From: Solirubrobacteraceae bacterium
GTDB lineage: Bacteria > Actinomycetota > Thermoleophilia > Solirubrobacterales > Solirubrobacteraceae
Length of the DNA: 39,352 nucleotides
Direction of reading: 5' to 3'
Assembly: GCA_017882465.1 (NCBI GenBank)
Contig: JADGPN010000006.1
Location: 1 to 39,352 of the forward strand
Shown: piece by piece, positions 7,450 to 15,815 of the stretch
Layout: every line of letters begins with the position of its first letter
Position numbering within the stretch: position 1 is the stretch's first letter
Translations under genes and position numbers: made by a program
Notes under the pieces: generated by a model
Told to the model about the DNA's origin: nothing
Databases searched by the model: none
The model's input: the letters and a program-made list of their open reading frames with translations, nothing else

Positions 7450-8160
7450 TCAGACCGGCTGGCGCACCCCGGCAGCGGCCTCGAGGCGGGCCAGGCTGAC
7501 CAGCCGCTGGCGCCGGTCGAGCGCCTCGGCGAGCCGCCACGCCGCGCGGCGGCGGAAGCACCGCAGCTGACCCTGCAAGCGACGGCTCTCCTTGATGATC
7601 GAGGTCATCTGCACCCCGTCGAGCCCGCACGGGACGATCCAGCTGAACGGCTGCAGGTCGTTATCGACGTTGACCGCGAACCCATGCGTGGTCACGCCGC
7701 GAGCCACGTGGACCCCGATCGAGGCGATCTTGCGCTCGCCCACCCACACCCCGGTGAAATCCGGGCCCTCATCGGGCCGCGCTCGAGCTCGGATGCCCTC
7801 GTCCTCGAGCGCCGCGACGAGCGCCCGCTCGAGCTCGCGCACATACGCGACGACATCTTCCACTCCGACGATCGGATAGCCGACGAGCTGGCCCGGCCCG
7901 TGGTAGGTCACCTTGCCGCCGCGATCGGTGTCGAAGATCTCGATCCCCTGCATCCGGTACCAGTCCTCGCCCATCGGCAGCTCGCCCGGCGATGAGCGCC
8001 TGCCGCGCGTGTACACCGGCCAGTGCTCCAGCGTCAGCAGCACGTCCGGGATCAGGCCGGCCTGGCGAGCGTCACGGAGGCGTTCCTGCAGCGCCAGCGC
8101 ATCTCGGTACTCGAGTGTCCTGAGATGACAGACCCACAGCTCCTTGCGCTCGCTGCGCAT
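7450..8160 (-). CDS. lipB: Octanoyl-[acyl carrier protein]:protein octanoyltransferase
   Basis: A 236-residue enzyme that moves octanoate from acyl carrier protein to lipoyl domains, the step before LipA. Family motifs are RGGKVTYHGPGQLVGYP (80-96), KIASIGVHVARGVTTHG (144-160) with the catalytic lysine K144, and IVPCGL with the acyl-accepting cysteine C178. A C-terminal arginine-rich extension of about 40 residues follows the core. It starts 34 bases after the E2 stop and has a TACGAT box 6 bases before the ATG, so it can be part of the dehydrogenase operon and also have a local promoter. Confidence 0.96.
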   Translation of the reverse strand: MRSERKELWVCHLRTLEYRDALALQERLRDARQAGLIPDVLLTLEHWPVYTRGRRSSPGELPMGEDWYRMQGIEIFDTDRGGKVTYHGPGQLVGYPIVGVEDVVAYVRELERALVAALEDEGIRARARPDEGPDFTGVWVGERKIASIGVHVARGVTTHGFAVNVDNDLQPFSWIVPCGLDGVQMTSIIKESRRLQGQLRCFRRRAAWRLAEALDRRQRLVSLARLEAAAGVRQPV

Positions 8161-8166
8161 CGTCTG

Positions 8167-8172
8167 ATCGTA
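8167..8172 (-). promoter_or_regulatory. Candidate -10 box for lipB
   Basis: TACGAT on the minus strand ends 6 bases before the lipB ATG, inside the 34-base gap after E2. The 8-bp palindrome GCCTAGGC (8177-8184) lies just upstream and could be an operator or a short stem. No Shine-Dalgarno is visible, consistent with a leaderless start. Confidence 0.38.
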
Positions 8173-8194
8173 GCCTGCCTAGGCGGCAGCCGGG

Positions 8195-9463
8195 TCAGAT
8201 CCCGGTCCAGCCCTCGAGATGACGCTTCACGGTCGCCAGGAACTGGGCGGCGATCGCCCCGTCGAGCGCGCGATGGTCCCAGCTGAGCCCGAGGATCGTC
8301 ATCGGCCGGATCGCGATCGAGTCGTTTCCGGCGGCGTCGGTGATCACGACGGGACGCTTGACCACCGCCTCGAGGTCGAGGATCCCCACCTGCGGCTGGT
8401 TGATGATCGGCGTCGCCATGATCGAGCCGTACTGCCCGGGATTGGTGATCGTAAAGGTGCCGTCCCTGACCTCATCGGGTGAGAGCTCACCGGCGCGCCC
8501 GCGGCGGGCGAGGTCCCTGATCCGGGCGCCAAGCCCCTCGACCGACAGCTCTTGGGCTTCGCGCACGACCGGGACGATCAGGCCGTCCTCACCGCGCGAG
8601 ACCGCAATCCCCAGGTTCACGGCCTCGTGGCAGGTGTAGCGCTCGTCCTCCAGCCAGGCGTTGAGGGCCGGGTGCTCGCGCAATGCGACCGTGATTGCGC
8701 GGGCCACGAACGGCAGCGCCGTCAGACCGAGCGCGGCGCGCGCGGTCTCGATCGCGCTCATGTCGACCTCGATCCAGGTCGTGCAGTGCGCCGCGGTCTC
8801 GAGCGAGCGTTTCATGTGCTCGCCGATCTGGCGCCGCATGCGTGAGAGCCGCTCGGCGCCCACCGCCGGCGCCGGAGCGGGATCCGGCCGGTAGGGACTC
8901 TCGATGTGCAGCGGCGGATCCTCGGTTGCGGCGGCCCGGGAGCCGTTGCCGGCTTCGACGAACGCCAGCACGTCCTGCTTGCGGACCCGGCCGTCACGGC
9001 CGGTCCCCTTGATCAGGCCGAGGTCGACTCCATGCGTGGCGGCGATCCGCTGCACCACGGGCGAGTAGCGGCGCGGCGGGCCTCCCGCACCGTTGCTCGG
9101 GGCGGCGCTCGGGCCGTCGCCGGACGGGGTGGCCGGGTCGTCGCCGGCGCGGGTGGCTGCGCCGCTCGGAGCGGGCGGCGCCGGCGACGGTGCCCCGGGG
9201 GCTCCGGCCGGGGCGATCCGGGCCAGCACCACCCCGACGGGGACCGTCGCCTCGAGCGGGACGAGGATCTCGGCCACGATCCCGCCGACCGGCGCCGGCA
9301 CCTCGGTGTCGATCTTGTCGGTCGAGATCTCGCAGATCGTCTCATCGGCCTGGATCTGCTCGCCGACCTCCTTGCGCCACTGCACGACGGTGCCCTCGGC
9401 CACGGACACCCCCATCTGGGGCATCGTCACGTCGACCAGGGACTCAGTACGCGAGAAGCTCAC
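8195..9463 (-). CDS. 2-oxoacid dehydrogenase E2 (lipoamide acyltransferase)
   Basis: A 422-residue E2 core subunit. Residues 10-85 form a lipoyl domain with the lipoylated lysine K50 in EISTDKIDTEVPAP. A Pro/Ala/Ser-rich linker (86-131) leads to a peripheral-subunit-binding domain (about 133-171, YSPVVQRIAATHGVDL ... DGRVRKQDVLAFVE), then the acyltransferase domain with the HRALDG active site (H397, D401). It transfers the acyl group from E1 to CoA. The GTG start overlaps the end of the E1beta gene by 20 bases and is chosen because AAGGAGG lies six bases before it. Whether the substrate is pyruvate or branched-chain keto acids cannot be told. No E3 gene is in the window. Confidence 0.94.
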   Translation of the reverse strand: MSFSRTESLVDVTMPQMGVSVAEGTVVQWRKEVGEQIQADETICEISTDKIDTEVPAPVGGIVAEILVPLEATVPVGVVLARIAPAGAPGAPSPAPPAPSGAATRAGDDPATPSGDGPSAAPSNGAGGPPRRYSPVVQRIAATHGVDLGLIKGTGRDGRVRKQDVLAFVEAGNGSRAAATEDPPLHIESPYRPDPAPAPAVGAERLSRMRRQIGEHMKRSLETAAHCTTWIEVDMSAIETARAALGLTALPFVARAITVALREHPALNAWLEDERYTCHEAVNLGIAVSRGEDGLIVPVVREAQELSVEGLGARIRDLARRGRAGELSPDEVRDGTFTITNPGQYGSIMATPIINQPQVGILDLEAVVKRPVVITDAAGNDSIAIRPMTILGLSWDHRALDGAIAAQFLATVKRHLEGWTGI

Positions 9464-10409
9464 GGCAGGCCTCCTTCACGCGCTCGACGCCGGGGAGCAC
9501 GGCCTGCTCGAGCGGCGGAGAGAAGGGAATCGGCACGTCCGGGGTGGAGACCCGGGTCACGGGTCCGTCCAGGTCCTCGAAGGCGTGCTCGGCGATCAGC
9601 GCGGCAACCTGGGCCCCCGCCGCGCAGGTGGCGTTGGCCTCGTCGAGGATCACGACCTTCGAGCACTTCGCGACCGAGGCCAGGATCGCCTCGGTGTCGA
9701 GCGGCACCAGCGAGCGCAGATCGAGCACCTCAACCGAGGCGCCGTCCAGGTCCTCGGTCGCCTCCAGCGCCACGTGCACCATCGCGCCGTAGGCGATCAC
9801 GACCAGGTCGCTGCCCTCGCGCGCGATCCGCGCCGTCATCGGGGTCTCGTGGATACCGTCGGGCACCTCACCCTTGATCCGGCGGTAGAGATGCTTGTGC
9901 TCCATGAAGCAGACCGGGTTGGGGTCGCGGATCGCCGCATGCAGCAACCCCTTGGCGTCCTCCGCGGTCGCCGGAGCGACCACCTTGATCCCGGGTGAGT
10001 GCATGAACCACGCCTCGGGATTCTGGGAATGGAACGGCCCGCCGGAGAAGCCCCCTCCCGAGGGCAGCCGCACCGTGATCGGAACGGCGAGCCCCTGGCG
10101 GTAATGCATCTTGCCGGCCACGTTGACGAGCTGGTCGAAGCCGCAGGCGATGAAGTCGGAGAACTGCATCTCGCACACCGGCCTCATGCCGACCACGGCA
10201 GCGCCGATCGCCGTGCCGATGATCGCCGACTCGGCCAGCGGGGTGTCCATGACGCGGTCGGCCCCGAACTCCTCGATGAATCCGTCGGTCACCTTGAATG
10301 CCCCGCCGAAGACGCCGATGTCCTCACCCATCATGAGCACGCGCTCGTCGTCGCGCAGCTCGTCGCGCAACGCGGCGGAGATCGCCTGTAGGTAGGTCAA
10401 GGTGGCCAT
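9444..10409 (-). CDS. 2-oxoacid dehydrogenase E1 beta subunit
   Basis: A 321-residue transketolase-type subunit that completes the thiamine diphosphate site with E1alpha. Typical segments are MMGEDIGVFGGAFKVTDG, DTPLAESAIIGTAIGAAV, the metal and interface region RLPSGGGFSGGPFHSQNPEA and the C-terminal transketolase domain starting near EGSDLVVIAYGAMV. Length is normal. The ATG shares one base with the E1alpha stop codon (TGATG) and a purine-rich AGGGGG lies about eight bases upstream, so the pair are translationally coupled, as expected for subunits of a heterotetramer. Confidence 0.96.
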   Translation of the reverse strand: MATLTYLQAISAALRDELRDDERVLMMGEDIGVFGGAFKVTDGFIEEFGADRVMDTPLAESAIIGTAIGAAVVGMRPVCEMQFSDFIACGFDQLVNVAGKMHYRQGLAVPITVRLPSGGGFSGGPFHSQNPEAWFMHSPGIKVVAPATAEDAKGLLHAAIRDPNPVCFMEHKHLYRRIKGEVPDGIHETPMTARIAREGSDLVVIAYGAMVHVALEATEDLDGASVEVLDLRSLVPLDTEAILASVAKCSKVVILDEANATCAAGAQVAALIAEHAFEDLDGPVTRVSTPDVPIPFSPPLEQAVLPGVERVKEACRELLAY

Positions 10410-11467
10410 CAGGAGACCCCCTCTGGGGCTCCGGTGGCGAACCCGCTCCAGGGCGCCAGGCCGTCGCCGAGCGGCTCCGCCTCGCCGACACCGAAGACTC
10501 CCTCGGCGGCACCGGCGGGATCGGGCATCGGTGCCGCGAGCGCCTCCTCGGCGGCCGCGTCGATCTCCGCCCGGACCGATTCGCGGATCGCCTCGACCGC
10601 GCCCCCGGCGCCCGTCACGCGCGCCTCCTGGCGGTCGATCGGGTCGCGCTTGCGCCACTCCTCGACCTGTTCCTTGGGCACGTACTTCATGTCGTCGTGG
10701 GCGGCGTGCCCGTGCATCCGCATCGTCACAGCTTCGATCAGGGTCGGCCCCTGGCCGGAGATCGCACGCTCTCGCGCCGCCCTGGTCGCCTCGAACATCG
10801 CCTCCGCGTCGTTGCCGTCGACGGTCACGCCGGAGAACCCGTAGGCCGCGGCCCGCTCCCCGGGATCGACGGCGAACTGCTTGTCCAGCGGGGTGGAGTA
10901 CGCGTACTGGTTGTTCTCGAGCACGAACACGACCGGCAGCTTCTGTACGCCGGCCCAGTTCATCGCCTCGTGAAAGTCGCCGCGCGAGGTGGAGCCGTCG
11001 CCAAACCAGGTGATCGCGCAGCGGCGCTCGCCGCGCAGCTTGAAGGCCATCGCCATACCCGTGGCGACGAGCATCATGTCGGGCAGCATCGAGACCATCC
11101 CGACGCAGCCGAGATGCCGGTCCCCGAAGTGAACGTTCCCGTCGCGGCCGCGGGTCACTCCCGTCGCGCGACCCAGGTACTGGGCCAGGATCCGCGCCGG
11201 GGGCACACCTCGGATCACGTGCGCGGCGAGATCGCGGTGCAGCACGCACAGCCGATCCGCGGGCGCCATCGCGAACGCGGCGCCGGCCGACACCGCCTCC
11301 TGGCCGTAGCCGTCGTAGAAGGACCCGGGAACCTTGCCCTGGCGATACAGGCTCATCGCCCGCTCCTCGAGCCCTCGCATCAGCAGCATCGCTCGCAGCA
11401 GAGCAGCCCGATCCTCTGGCAGCAGATGGCTGCCGGCCTGCGCCTGCTGCGCCGTCTGGGTCGCCAT
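10409..11467 (-). CDS. 2-oxoacid dehydrogenase E1 alpha subunit
   Basis: A 352-residue thiamine-diphosphate-dependent decarboxylase subunit. The ThDP/Mg motif runs from FGDGSTSRGD (GDG at 156-158) to VLENNQYAY (NN at 185-186). The catalytic region includes HRDLAAHVIRG near 77. The C-terminal third, rich in Ala and Glu, shows the usual loop HGHAAHDDMKYVPKEQ. It is first in the operon E1alpha-E1beta-E2-lipB-lipA. A GAGGAAGGGG sequence before the ATG is a good ribosome binding site. The family covers pyruvate, branched-chain and acetoin dehydrogenases; the type is undecided. Confidence 0.95.
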   Translation of the reverse strand: MATQTAQQAQAGSHLLPEDRAALLRAMLLMRGLEERAMSLYRQGKVPGSFYDGYGQEAVSAGAAFAMAPADRLCVLHRDLAAHVIRGVPPARILAQYLGRATGVTRGRDGNVHFGDRHLGCVGMVSMLPDMMLVATGMAMAFKLRGERRCAITWFGDGSTSRGDFHEAMNWAGVQKLPVVFVLENNQYAYSTPLDKQFAVDPGERAAAYGFSGVTVDGNDAEAMFEATRAARERAISGQGPTLIEAVTMRMHGHAAHDDMKYVPKEQVEEWRKRDPIDRQEARVTGAGGAVEAIRESVRAEIDAAAEEALAAPMPDPAGAAEGVFGVGEAEPLGDGLAPWSGFATGAPEGVS

Positions 11468-11497
11468 TGTGCGCTTCCCCTTCCTCCGTGGGCCGTT

Positions 11498-11578
11498 CGG
11501 GATCTCCGCCCGGACCCGCTTCTCGGGCCCTCCCGGGATCTCCGGCCGGGCCCCGCCGATGCGGCACCTGGCGAGATT
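11498..11578 (-). promoter_or_regulatory. Leader of the dehydrogenase operon
   Basis: The region upstream of E1alpha holds an 11-bp direct repeat (CGGGATCTCCG at 11498-11508 and 11534-11544, 36 bases apart) and a minus-strand TAATCT box (11573-11578) that could be the -10, giving a leader of roughly 95 bases with a Shine-Dalgarno. The repeats could bind a regulator; nothing in the sequence proves it. Confidence 0.3.
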
Positions 11579-11619
11579 ACTCCACCCAACGGGCGTCGAC
11601 GAGCAGCGCCGTCCCGTCC

Positions 11620-11625
11620 TACCCT
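11620..11625 (+). promoter_or_regulatory. Candidate -10 box for membrane protein gene
   Basis: TACCCT ends nine bases before the ATG at 11635 and no ribosome binding site is present, fitting a leaderless promoter of the TAnnnT type. Confidence 0.42.
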
Positions 11626-11634
11626 TTTGAGGCG

Positions 11635-12228
11635 ATGGAGGGAGCCTGGCTGAACCGCTTGCGCTGGCGTCGCCGGGGCGCCTGGATGTGGCCTGCGTTC
11701 GCGGCCCTGACCATCGTCGACGCGTTCATCGGGCATGCGCTGCCGGTGTCCGGCGAAGGGCAGCGACTACTGGGCGCGGCGATCGTGGCGATCGTGCTCA
11801 ACCTGCTGGTGGTGGTGCTGCTGTCGCGGCCGCTGGGCGCGATCGTGCGCCGCGTGCGCGGAGACCTGCCGACGGTCGTGGCCCGCGACTACGCCGGCAC
11901 CGCGCTGGTGCTCATCGTCTCCGCCGTCCTGCTGACGGCCGGGCTCATCCACCATCCCACGGTGCTCGCGCACCGGCGCGCGATGCAGGACGCGATCGCC
12001 CGCGCCCAGGCCTGGATCGGCGACCGCGCGCCGGCCGAGTTCCGCGCCAACCTCGAGTACGTGAGCACCGTGGCGATCGAGCCGGGACGGATCTACCGGA
12101 CCTGCGTGCTGAGCGTTGACCGGCATCACACCTACTGCGTGATTGTCAAGACGAGGCTTCCGTTTGAGCGCAGCGTCTCGTTCGCTGGCTACGAGTCGAA
12201 CGATGTGTTCTCGCAGGGGACCGGATAG
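11635..12228 (+). CDS. Uncharacterised three-helix membrane protein
   Basis: A 197-residue protein with a basic N-terminus (LRWRRRGAW), hydrophobic helices at about 17-36, 46-64 and 86-105, and an extracytoplasmic-looking C-terminal domain of about 90 residues containing a CVLSVDRHHTYCVIVKT segment with two cysteines 11 residues apart that might form a disulfide. The frame is open further upstream, but ATG 11635 is chosen because TACCCT lies nine bases before it and the residues upstream look non-native. I do not recognise the family. It is divergent from the dehydrogenase operon. Confidence 0.65.
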   Translation: MEGAWLNRLRWRRRGAWMWPAFAALTIVDAFIGHALPVSGEGQRLLGAAIVAIVLNLLVVVLLSRPLGAIVRRVRGDLPTVVARDYAGTALVLIVSAVLLTAGLIHHPTVLAHRRAMQDAIARAQAWIGDRAPAEFRANLEYVSTVAIEPGRIYRTCVLSVDRHHTYCVIVKTRLPFERSVSFAGYESNDVFSQGTG

Positions 12229-12327
12229 CTATCCTCGCGTCAGCACGTGCTCGGCGACCGGCTCGACTCCGCCGACGGCCGGCTCGAGCTGGGGCTCGCG
12301 TGGCGCGCGCGAGGAGCCTTGCGGGAG

Positions 12328-12362
12328 TAGGATCGCCGCCGACTGGCAACCAGGCAAGGGAG
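12328..12362 (+). promoter_or_regulatory. Candidate -10 and ribosome binding site for 12367 gene
   Basis: TAGGAT (12328-12333) followed by a short leader ending in AAGGGAG before GTGATG. Unlike several neighbours this gene has a Shine-Dalgarno, so a leadered message is likely. Confidence 0.35.
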
Positions 12363-12366
12363 CGTG

Positions 12367-13050
12367 ATGGCAGAGGCGACGAAGGCCCCCCGGAGGAGTC
12401 CCAACGGTCAGGCGGGGCTGCGCAGCGGTCCCGTCGCCGATCGCGTCGCCAAGCTGCGCGCGCGGGCCAAGACCGACCCTGCCCGAGCCCGCGAACAGGC
12501 CTGGAGCTGGATCGCCGAGCTGGGCGAGCGGGCCGGGAGCGATCGCGCCGGCGCGCTCGCGGAGCTGCAGGAGCTGTTCCTGTGCGGGCGGCCCGCGGAG
12601 GGAGTGAGCGGTCAGACCGACGGCATTCTCGTCACCTGGACCATGCACCCGATCGCCGACAAGGTCATCGGCACGATCACGGGCGCATGGATGCCCTGGC
12701 TGGGCAAGACGTTCGATCCCGAGCTGGGCAGGGGGGTCAACACGCTCACCGGGAGCGCCCGGTGGCCGGCGAAGGTCCTGTGGCCGCTCTACTCGATGCG
12801 CGAGGATCCGCGCGGGCACGCCGCGTTCGACTTCACCACCTACGTCGAGGCGGGCAAGCTCGATCCCGGGATCGACGTGCTGGTGATCGACTACGAGAGC
12901 GTCGGCAGCAATCCGAAACTGCTGATCCGCCAGATCCGCGACGAGCTGGTGCAGATCGTCCCCGGCGCCAACCTGGGCAAGATGCTGGTCAAGGTCCCGG
13001 GGCGGAGCTTCTTCCCGGCGCTGTACTTCGCGCTCAAGCCTGCGCCGTAA
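12367..13050 (+). CDS. Conserved-looking protein of unknown function
   Basis: A 227-residue soluble protein. The N-terminal 75 residues are charged and probably helical (AKLRARAKTDPARAREQAWSW); the rest looks like a beta-rich domain with SGQTDGILVTWTMHPIADK, GAWMPWLGKTFDPE and a C-terminal LVKVPGRSFFPALYFALKP. There is no signal peptide or membrane helix and no enzyme motif I can name. GTG at 12364 directly before the ATG is an alternative start; AAGGGAG serves either. The TetR-type gene starts 18 bases after its stop, so the two may be co-transcribed, with this protein a possible partner or target of that regulator. Confidence 0.6.
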   Translation: MAEATKAPRRSPNGQAGLRSGPVADRVAKLRARAKTDPARAREQAWSWIAELGERAGSDRAGALAELQELFLCGRPAEGVSGQTDGILVTWTMHPIADKVIGTITGAWMPWLGKTFDPELGRGVNTLTGSARWPAKVLWPLYSMREDPRGHAAFDFTTYVEAGKLDPGIDVLVIDYESVGSNPKLLIRQIRDELVQIVPGANLGKMLVKVPGRSFFPALYFALKPAP

Positions 13051-13068
13051 CGGGTCGCGGCCGGCTCG

Positions 13069-13707
13069 ATGACCCCCGCCGGCCGCCGCCGACCGTATGC
13101 GCCCAGGCTCCCGCGCGAGCAGCGACGCGAACAGTTGCTCGACGCCGCCATGACCGTGATCGCCGAGCAGGGCTACCGGGGCGTCACCATCGAGGCGATC
13201 GCGCAGCAGGCGGGCGTCACCCGGCCCGTCGTCTACAACCTGTTCGACGGCCTGGCCGCGCTGCTCGGAGAGCTGCTGGGGCGCCAGGAGCAGCGCGCGC
13301 TCCGCCAGCTCGCGGAAGCGGTGCCGGGCGAGCTCGGCGACGGCGTCGATCCCGACCGTGTGGTCGTGGACGGGATCCGGGCCTTCCTCGGCGCGGTTGC
13401 GGCCGATCCCGACACCTGGCGACCGATCCTGCTGCCACCCGAGGGCACGCCGCGAGTCGTCCGCGCGCGCGTTGCCCGCAACCGCATGGTCGTCCTCGCC
13501 CGGGTGCAGTCCATCGCCGCCTGGGCGCTCGAGCGACGGGGCGGGCCGCCCGGTGTGGATCCCGAGCTGCTGGCTCGGACGATGCTGATCGCAGGCGAGG
13601 AGGGCGGCCGTCTCGTCCTCTCCGACCCCGAGCGATTCACGCCCCAGCGCCTGTCTTCCTTCGCCGCCAGCCTGCTGGCCGGTCTGGCCGGCGGGTCGCG
13701 TCGCTAG
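13069..13707 (+). CDS. TetR/AcrR-family transcriptional regulator
   Basis: A 212-residue repressor-type protein. Residues about 16-62 form the TetR helix-turn-helix (REQLLDAAMTVIAEQGYRG, TIEAIAQQAGVTRPVVYNLF). The remaining helical domain would bind an unknown ligand and dimerise. The stop codon overlaps that of the convergent Abi-alpha-like gene: the four bases CTAG (13704-13707) contain the TAG stop of both. Target genes are unknown; the preceding gene at 12367 is a reasonable candidate. Confidence 0.9.
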   Translation: MTPAGRRRPYAPRLPREQRREQLLDAAMTVIAEQGYRGVTIEAIAQQAGVTRPVVYNLFDGLAALLGELLGRQEQRALRQLAEAVPGELGDGVDPDRVVVDGIRAFLGAVAADPDTWRPILLPPEGTPRVVRARVARNRMVVLARVQSIAAWALERRGGPPGVDPELLARTMLIAGEEGGRLVLSDPERFTPQRLSSFAASLLAGLAGGSRR

Positions 13708-14540
13708 GGCTCCGTCAGCGCCTCGATCTCCGCCGTGTCCCGGGGCAGGCACACGTCGCAGAAGTCCTGGCCGAACGGCGTCAGGTGGACCGAGCGATGG
13801 GCGGTCTTGGCCCGCCCGGCGCTCTTGATCGCCTTCATGGCCTCCGGCTGCGCCTCGATCACCTGGTAGCGCTGCGGGTCGGCCACGGGGTCGTGGGAGA
13901 ACCAGATCAGCCCGAGCCGGAACAGGTTGTTGAGGTAGGCGGGAACGCGATCGGCGTAGCGACAGCCGGCCTGGGCGCCGATCATGTTCAGGCCCTGGGC
14001 CACGAGCTGCGAGCCGACGCCGATCAGGTTCGCCGAGCGGACGTCGACCGACGGTTGCGGCCCCTCGGTGGCTAACAGGCGCAGGACCCGGCCCTCGTCG
14101 GGGGCCAGCTCGGAGAGGATGCGGGCATAGGCAGGATGCGCCCCGTCCGGCACCGTCACGTCGGCCGACTGGCGCAGCAGCTCCGCGCCCTGCTCGCGCA
14201 GCGAGATCGGCAGCTGCCGGCTTCCGTTGCGCCCGAACGCCCGTGGGTGAGGGGCCGACGCCGACGAGCCACCCAGCTGCTGCACGCGCTCGTCGAGATC
14301 GGAGATGCCCAGCAGCTCGCGGGCGTAGTCGCGCATCCCTGCGGCCAGGCCGACCGCCTGGTCGGGGGAGACGGCGGCCCGGGCCACCCTGACGCCGAGG
14401 GACAGAGACTTGCCCACGCCCCAGGCAGCGGTGCGCACCCAGGCGCCGGCGGCCGCGCGAACGAGGTCGGGCAGCGCCTCGACGACGCCGCTCGAGCGCT
14501 CGAGCTCCGTGCCGGTCGGCTCGTGTTCGTTCTCGCTCAT
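13704..14540 (-). CDS. Abi-alpha (DUF4393)-like protein
   Basis: A 278-residue protein starting MSENEHEP; the longer open frame upstream is inside the DUF445 gene. An N-terminal helical region with a weakly hydrophobic part (about 20-65) is followed by LREQGAELLRQSADV, then ILSELAPDEGRVLRLLATEGPQPSVDVRSA, the segment I associate with the Abi-alpha family, and a C-terminal half that reads like a winged helix ending LTPFGQDFCDVCLP. Family members were named from abortive infection genes, but a phage-defence role here is not shown. The ATG overlaps the stop of the DUF445 gene by four bases, so they form an operon. Confidence 0.55.
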   Translation of the reverse strand: MSENEHEPTGTELERSSGVVEALPDLVRAAAGAWVRTAAWGVGKSLSLGVRVARAAVSPDQAVGLAAGMRDYARELLGISDLDERVQQLGGSSASAPHPRAFGRNGSRQLPISLREQGAELLRQSADVTVPDGAHPAYARILSELAPDEGRVLRLLATEGPQPSVDVRSANLIGVGSQLVAQGLNMIGAQAGCRYADRVPAYLNNLFRLGLIWFSHDPVADPQRYQVIEAQPEAMKAIKSAGRAKTAHRSVHLTPFGQDFCDVCLPRDTAEIEALTEP

Positions 14541-15805
14541 CCGAAGATCGCCAGATGGATCAGGCCGGCGGCGAAGCCCAGCACGGCGCCGTGCAGGAGC
14601 AGCAGCCATTCGTCCTGCTTGGTGGCGTCGTGCAGGAGGTCCGAGAAGTCCCGGTGCTTCATCTCGCGCATACGATCTGTGATCAGCTTACGCATCGAGG
14701 CGCTGCGGTCGCGGTTGAACTCCGGGTCCCCGAGCGGGGTCATCATCTGATCGACCGGCTCGGCGGCGAACGACCTCGAGATGCGGTCGTACTGATCGGT
14801 CCCGAGCGCCACACGGACGGCGCCGCGAGCGGGTCCCGTCGCGCGATCGATCGCCGGAGCCATTGCCACCTCGATCATCTGGCGAGTGCGATCCGCGCTC
14901 GGCCCGTTGAGCAGCTCCTCGCCGAAGTTCTTCATCGTCAGGATCTCGTCGGAGACGATCCGCGCATAGACCTCCGCCACCTCGGCCTGACGGCGGACGA
15001 ACAGTCCCTGGAGCAGGAACGGCCCGACCTTTCGCGGGTCGGGCGGCTCGTAGATCATCCACAGCGCCAGCCAGTTGGTGACCCAGCCGACGGTCACGCC
15101 GAGGATCGGCAGCAGCCACCAGTAGGGAAGGAAATGGGTGATCGCCGCCACCGGTATCCCCAGCGCGAAGCCGAAGAAGAAGCCGAAGTTCTGGATGAAG
15201 GTGAGCTCCTTCTGACCCATGTCGAGAAAGATCCGGTTGGCCAGGTCGGGCTGGGCCTCGAAGCGGCGGATTACCATCAGCTTGACGTCCACGAGCTGAT
15301 CGATGTTGGTCCCGATCTGCTCGGTCAGCTCGTGCACGATCCCGGGGAGCTGCTGCTGCACGCGGGCATGCACCATCTCCTTGACCGCGGGCGGCAGCTC
15401 GGCCCACAGACGCGGATGCTCGCGAGCCATGATCCGGTCGACGGTGGCGCGCATGTCGTCACGGCTGGTCGCAACGATCTGGTCGGCCATCTTGTCGGGC
15501 TCGAACTGGTGCCAGAACTCGTTCGGGGTCCCGAGCTTGGCGATCCCGCTGTCGACGGCGAGGCTGCCCATCTTGGCCGCGCGCGAGGGCACGATCCCCT
15601 GCCATCCGATCCCGCCGATCATCACGCCGGGGATCTGCTGGATGCGGCGCGGAAGCACCCGCGCGAGCTGCTCGAGCCCGCTTGAGTGAAAGCCCCGGAA
15701 ATGCACGGGATAGAACAGCATCAGCACGCCCGTCCAGTTGGTGACGTAGCCGATCACGCCCGTGAAGAACGGGATCGTGATCAGGGCGATCGTGCTCTTG
15801 CTCAC
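14537..15805 (-). CDS. DUF445-family membrane protein
   Basis: A 422-residue protein starting at GTG (VSKSTIALITIPFF). The DUF445 hallmark appears twice: VTNWTGVLMLFYP near the N-terminus and VTNWLALWMIYEP in the middle, each at the end of a membrane helix. Hydrophobic helices also occur in FGFFFGFALGIPVAA and at the C-terminus (HGAVLGFAAGLIHLAIF). Long helical soluble regions lie between them. Function is unknown; the family is membrane-linked and common in Gram-positives. A TACCGT box 10 bases upstream suggests a leaderless start. It is divergent from the SDR gene and coupled to the Abi-alpha-like gene. Confidence 0.8.
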   Translation of the reverse strand: MSKSTIALITIPFFTGVIGYVTNWTGVLMLFYPVHFRGFHSSGLEQLARVLPRRIQQIPGVMIGGIGWQGIVPSRAAKMGSLAVDSGIAKLGTPNEFWHQFEPDKMADQIVATSRDDMRATVDRIMAREHPRLWAELPPAVKEMVHARVQQQLPGIVHELTEQIGTNIDQLVDVKLMVIRRFEAQPDLANRIFLDMGQKELTFIQNFGFFFGFALGIPVAAITHFLPYWWLLPILGVTVGWVTNWLALWMIYEPPDPRKVGPFLLQGLFVRRQAEVAEVYARIVSDEILTMKNFGEELLNGPSADRTRQMIEVAMAPAIDRATGPARGAVRVALGTDQYDRISRSFAAEPVDQMMTPLGDPEFNRDRSASMRKLITDRMREMKHRDFSDLLHDATKQDEWLLLLHGAVLGFAAGLIHLAIFG

Positions 15806-15815
15806 AGGGTCAGCA

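Noticed and set aside
12300-14075. 591-codon plus-strand frame covering the unknown and TetR genes
   Set aside because: Wrong frame of two recognisable genes, Arg-rich translation; the TetR helix-turn-helix is in another frame.
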